From WJMT01 sp964611275 (GTDB lineage Bacteria > Acidobacteriota > Aminicenantia > Aminicenantales > Aminicenantaceae), in NCBI GenBank assembly GCA_964611275.1, contig CAZSZS010000029.1, positions 1-6,340 of the forward strand: a stretch of 6,340 nt of DNA, given 5' to 3'. The notes beneath the pieces were generated by a model. It made no database searches, was not told the DNA's origin, and worked only from the letters and a program-made list of their open reading frames with translations. Of this stretch, positions 4,924 to 6,340 are shown in pieces (within the stretch, counting starts at the first letter, position 1; every line of letters begins with the position of its first letter). The translations under genes were made by a program, and so were the position numbers.

Positions 4924-4949
4924 GTCAATCCTCTTTAAAGGGGATTGAC
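4924..4949. promoter_or_regulatory. Near-perfect 26-bp palindrome, candidate operator of the TPR gene
   Basis: GTCAATCC (4924-4931) and GGATTGAC (4942-4949) are exact inverted repeats. The symmetry continues inward (CTT 4933-4935 with AAG 4938-4940) with only one T-G position, leaving TA in the centre. The right arm overlaps the -35 box (4945-4950) of the promoter for the TPR gene. No T tract follows on either strand, which argues against a terminator and for a dimeric repressor site. No regulator gene is visible nearby. Confidence 0.5.
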
Positions 4950-4974
4950 CCCAGGAGAGCATCTTCTATATAAT
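4945..4974 (+). promoter_or_regulatory. Strong sigma70-type promoter of the TPR gene
   Basis: TTGACC (4945-4950) and a perfect TATAAT (4969-4974) are separated by 18 bp. Transcription would start near 4981, about 29 nt before the ATG at 5010. This is the best promoter match in the window. Confidence 0.65.
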
Positions 4975-5009
4975 GGCAGGGCCTGATTATAGAGAAGCTC
5001 AGATCTAAA

Positions 5010-6340
5010 ATGTGCGTCCTTAAAAAGTTATTTGCCCTAAACATTACCTGTTTCCTTCTTTTTTCTTACACCTTCCCCGCAACCAAAAGCGCCCCTAAAC
5101 CAGGCCCTGAAATTCTCTATTCCGAATGCTTCTCTTCAGGAGAAAGAGCCCAGCTCAAGGGCGACTTTGAGAAATCTCTTGAGCTCTTTGAACAATCTCT
5201 GACTCTGGCCAGGAACATAAAAAGCTCTGAAAAGGAGCTCGACTCTCTGGGAAAAATCGCTCTCATGCTCTGGAACAAAGGAGAATATGAAAAATCCACC
5301 CAACAATACCATGAGGCCCTCTCTCTGGCAAAAAAGAACAAGGACCCGGTCAGACAAAACCAATTAGAGACCATCATCACCATTCATGACCTCTATTCAA
5401 AAGGGACATTACAAAGGGATTCGGAATCCTATCAAACATCAATCGAGACATTGAAAAAAGCTGTTGCTTTGTGCAGAGAAAACGGATTGGAAGAGCATGA
5501 GCTCAAATGCCTCAGGTATTTAAGCTATTCATACTACGAAATAGGAAGTATTTTAGATTTTAAAAATATGAATGAACTGGCCCTGACAATCGCCAAAAAA
5601 TTAAACCATAAAAAAGAAATAGGCAAATGCTCCAACAACATCGGCATATATCATAGAAAATATAAAAATTATTCCCAGGCGCTTTTTTACTACGAAGAGT
5701 CACTGGATATCGCAAAGGAATTCAACAATAAACTCGAGATCGCTAACTGCTCCAACAACATCGGTATCATCTACAAGAATATCGGAAACTATGACAAAGC
5801 CCTTGATTATTTTAACAAAGCGCTATCTATCGACAGGGAATTTGGGGATGCGCTTTACATAGCCATTGACCTAAACGGAATCGGCACTGTCTACAGAAAT
5901 TTGGGTCTGTCAACCGAAAAAAAGGAATACTTTGAAAAAGCAATCGATAATTATAATGAATGCCTCGGTTTGTTCAGAAAAATGAAAGACTTGAAAAAAG
6001 AGGTCTATGTTCTCAACAACCTCGGCTCTGTGTATTCAGACCTGCATGAATACTTCGGAGATGAAAATCATTTCCATTTAGCGCATAGGACCTTTAAAGA
6101 AGCCTTAAAAAAAGCAGAAACCCTCAAAGACAATGAATCCATGGGCATGATCCTCAACAACATCGGCATCATCCACTCAAACAAGGGAAATTTCGATGAA
6201 TCCACAAAATATTTCCAAGAAGCCATTGACCTGGCTTTAAAAATAGAGGGCGGGAAGATCCTCTGGGAGGCTTATCTGGAATTAGCCCAGGTCTACAGAA
6301 AACAAAACCGGATCAAAGAAGCCAGGGAATACTTCAACCG
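5010..6340 (+). CDS. Exported tetratricopeptide-repeat (TPR) protein, 3' end missing
   Basis: An open frame of 443 codons with no stop before the window edge. The N-terminus (KK, then hydrophobic LFALNITCFLLFSY at 7-20) looks like a signal peptide, although no clean cleavage site is seen. Residues 42 onward are TPR helices: about 42-68, 79-108, 167-196, 205-238, 245-278, 284-324, 333-370, 381-412 and 420 onward. Typical motif lines are NNIGIYHRKYKNYSQALFYY, NNIGIIYKNIGNYDKALDYF and NNIGIIHSNKGNFDESTKYF. The roughly 40-residue period is that of kinesin-light-chain-type TPRs, which act as protein-binding scaffolds. In bacteria such arrays often precede an effector domain (CHAT peptidase, kinase, cyclase or HTH), but the C-terminus lies outside the window, so no activity can be assigned. 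The ribosome binding site is weak (GAGAAG near 4992); an in-frame TAA at 4971 and no other ATG in between support this start. A strong promoter and a palindrome lie directly upstream. Confidence 0.85.
   Translation, partial: MCVLKKLFALNITCFLLFSYTFPATKSAPKPGPEILYSECFSSGERAQLKGDFEKSLELFEQSLTLARNIKSSEKELDSLGKIALMLWNKGEYEKSTQQYHEALSLAKKNKDPVRQNQLETIITIHDLYSKGTLQRDSESYQTSIETLKKAVALCRENGLEEHELKCLRYLSYSYYEIGSILDFKNMNELALTIAKKLNHKKEIGKCSNNIGIYHRKYKNYSQALFYYEESLDIAKEFNNKLEIANCSNNIGIIYKNIGNYDKALDYFNKALSIDREFGDALYIAIDLNGIGTVYRNLGLSTEKKEYFEKAIDNYNECLGLFRKMKDLKKEVYVLNNLGSVYSDLHEYFGDENHFHLAHRTFKEALKKAETLKDNESMGMILNNIGIIHSNKGNFDESTKYFQEAIDLALKIEGGKILWEAYLELAQVYRKQNRIKEAREYFN
5628..5764 (+). repeat. 17-bp direct repeat within the TPR array
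   Basis: TGCTCCAACAACATCGG occurs at 5628-5644 and again at 5748-5764, exactly 120 bp (40 codons) apart, encoding CSNNIG in both TPR units. A related version (CAACAACATCGG) lies near 6154-6165. Identity at the DNA level suggests recent duplication of a repeat unit or strong conservation of this helix. Confidence 0.7.

Noticed and set aside
5117..5383. Minus-strand frames of 88 and 75 codons opposite the TPR gene
   Set aside because: They overlap a clear TPR reading frame and lack start signals.

Overview
The window reads as chromosomal DNA from a Gram-negative bacterium of moderate GC content. The evidence is a diderm-type lipoprotein, several Sec-exported small proteins, strong AGGAGG-type ribosome binding sites and sigma70-like promoters. 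The lineage cannot be fixed from this sequence. The mix of a DUF1847 protein, a PutP-like symporter and a long exported TPR protein would suit an anaerobic lineage such as Desulfobacterota or Aminicenantes, but that is only an impression.

Layout. On the minus strand, 23-736 encodes a lipoprotein. It is divergent from everything else, with an AT-rich 186-bp region between it and a plus-strand series. That series is a DUF1847 cysteine-rich protein (923-1588), an exported GyrI-like effector-binding-domain protein (1673-2221), nucleoside diphosphate kinase ndk (2304-2705) and a sodium/proline-type symporter (2732-4174). A gene-poor, hairpin-rich 334-bp gap follows. Then come a 92-residue exported orphan protein (4509-4787), a second intergenic region with inverted repeats and a strong promoter, and a long exported TPR protein (from 5010) that runs off the right edge without a stop.

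Most plus-strand genes seem to be transcribed separately. A TTGAnn -35 element with a -10 at 17-18 bp spacing precedes DUF1847, the GyrI-like gene, ndk, the orphan gene and the TPR gene. Only ndk and the symporter (26-bp gap, no promoter seen) look like one transcription unit. Their products have no obvious pathway link, so this is not a clear functional cluster.

The most interesting signals are non-coding. The Shine-Dalgarno sequence of the GyrI-like gene is the 3' arm of a perfect 11-bp inverted repeat whose 5' arm overlaps the gene's own -10 box, so only read-through RNA could form the blocking hairpin. The orphan gene has a leader with a possible 12-codon upstream ORF and a hairpin over its Shine-Dalgarno. 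A near-perfect 26-bp palindrome overlaps the -35 box of the TPR gene. No CRISPR array, tRNA, rRNA or insertion sequence was seen.
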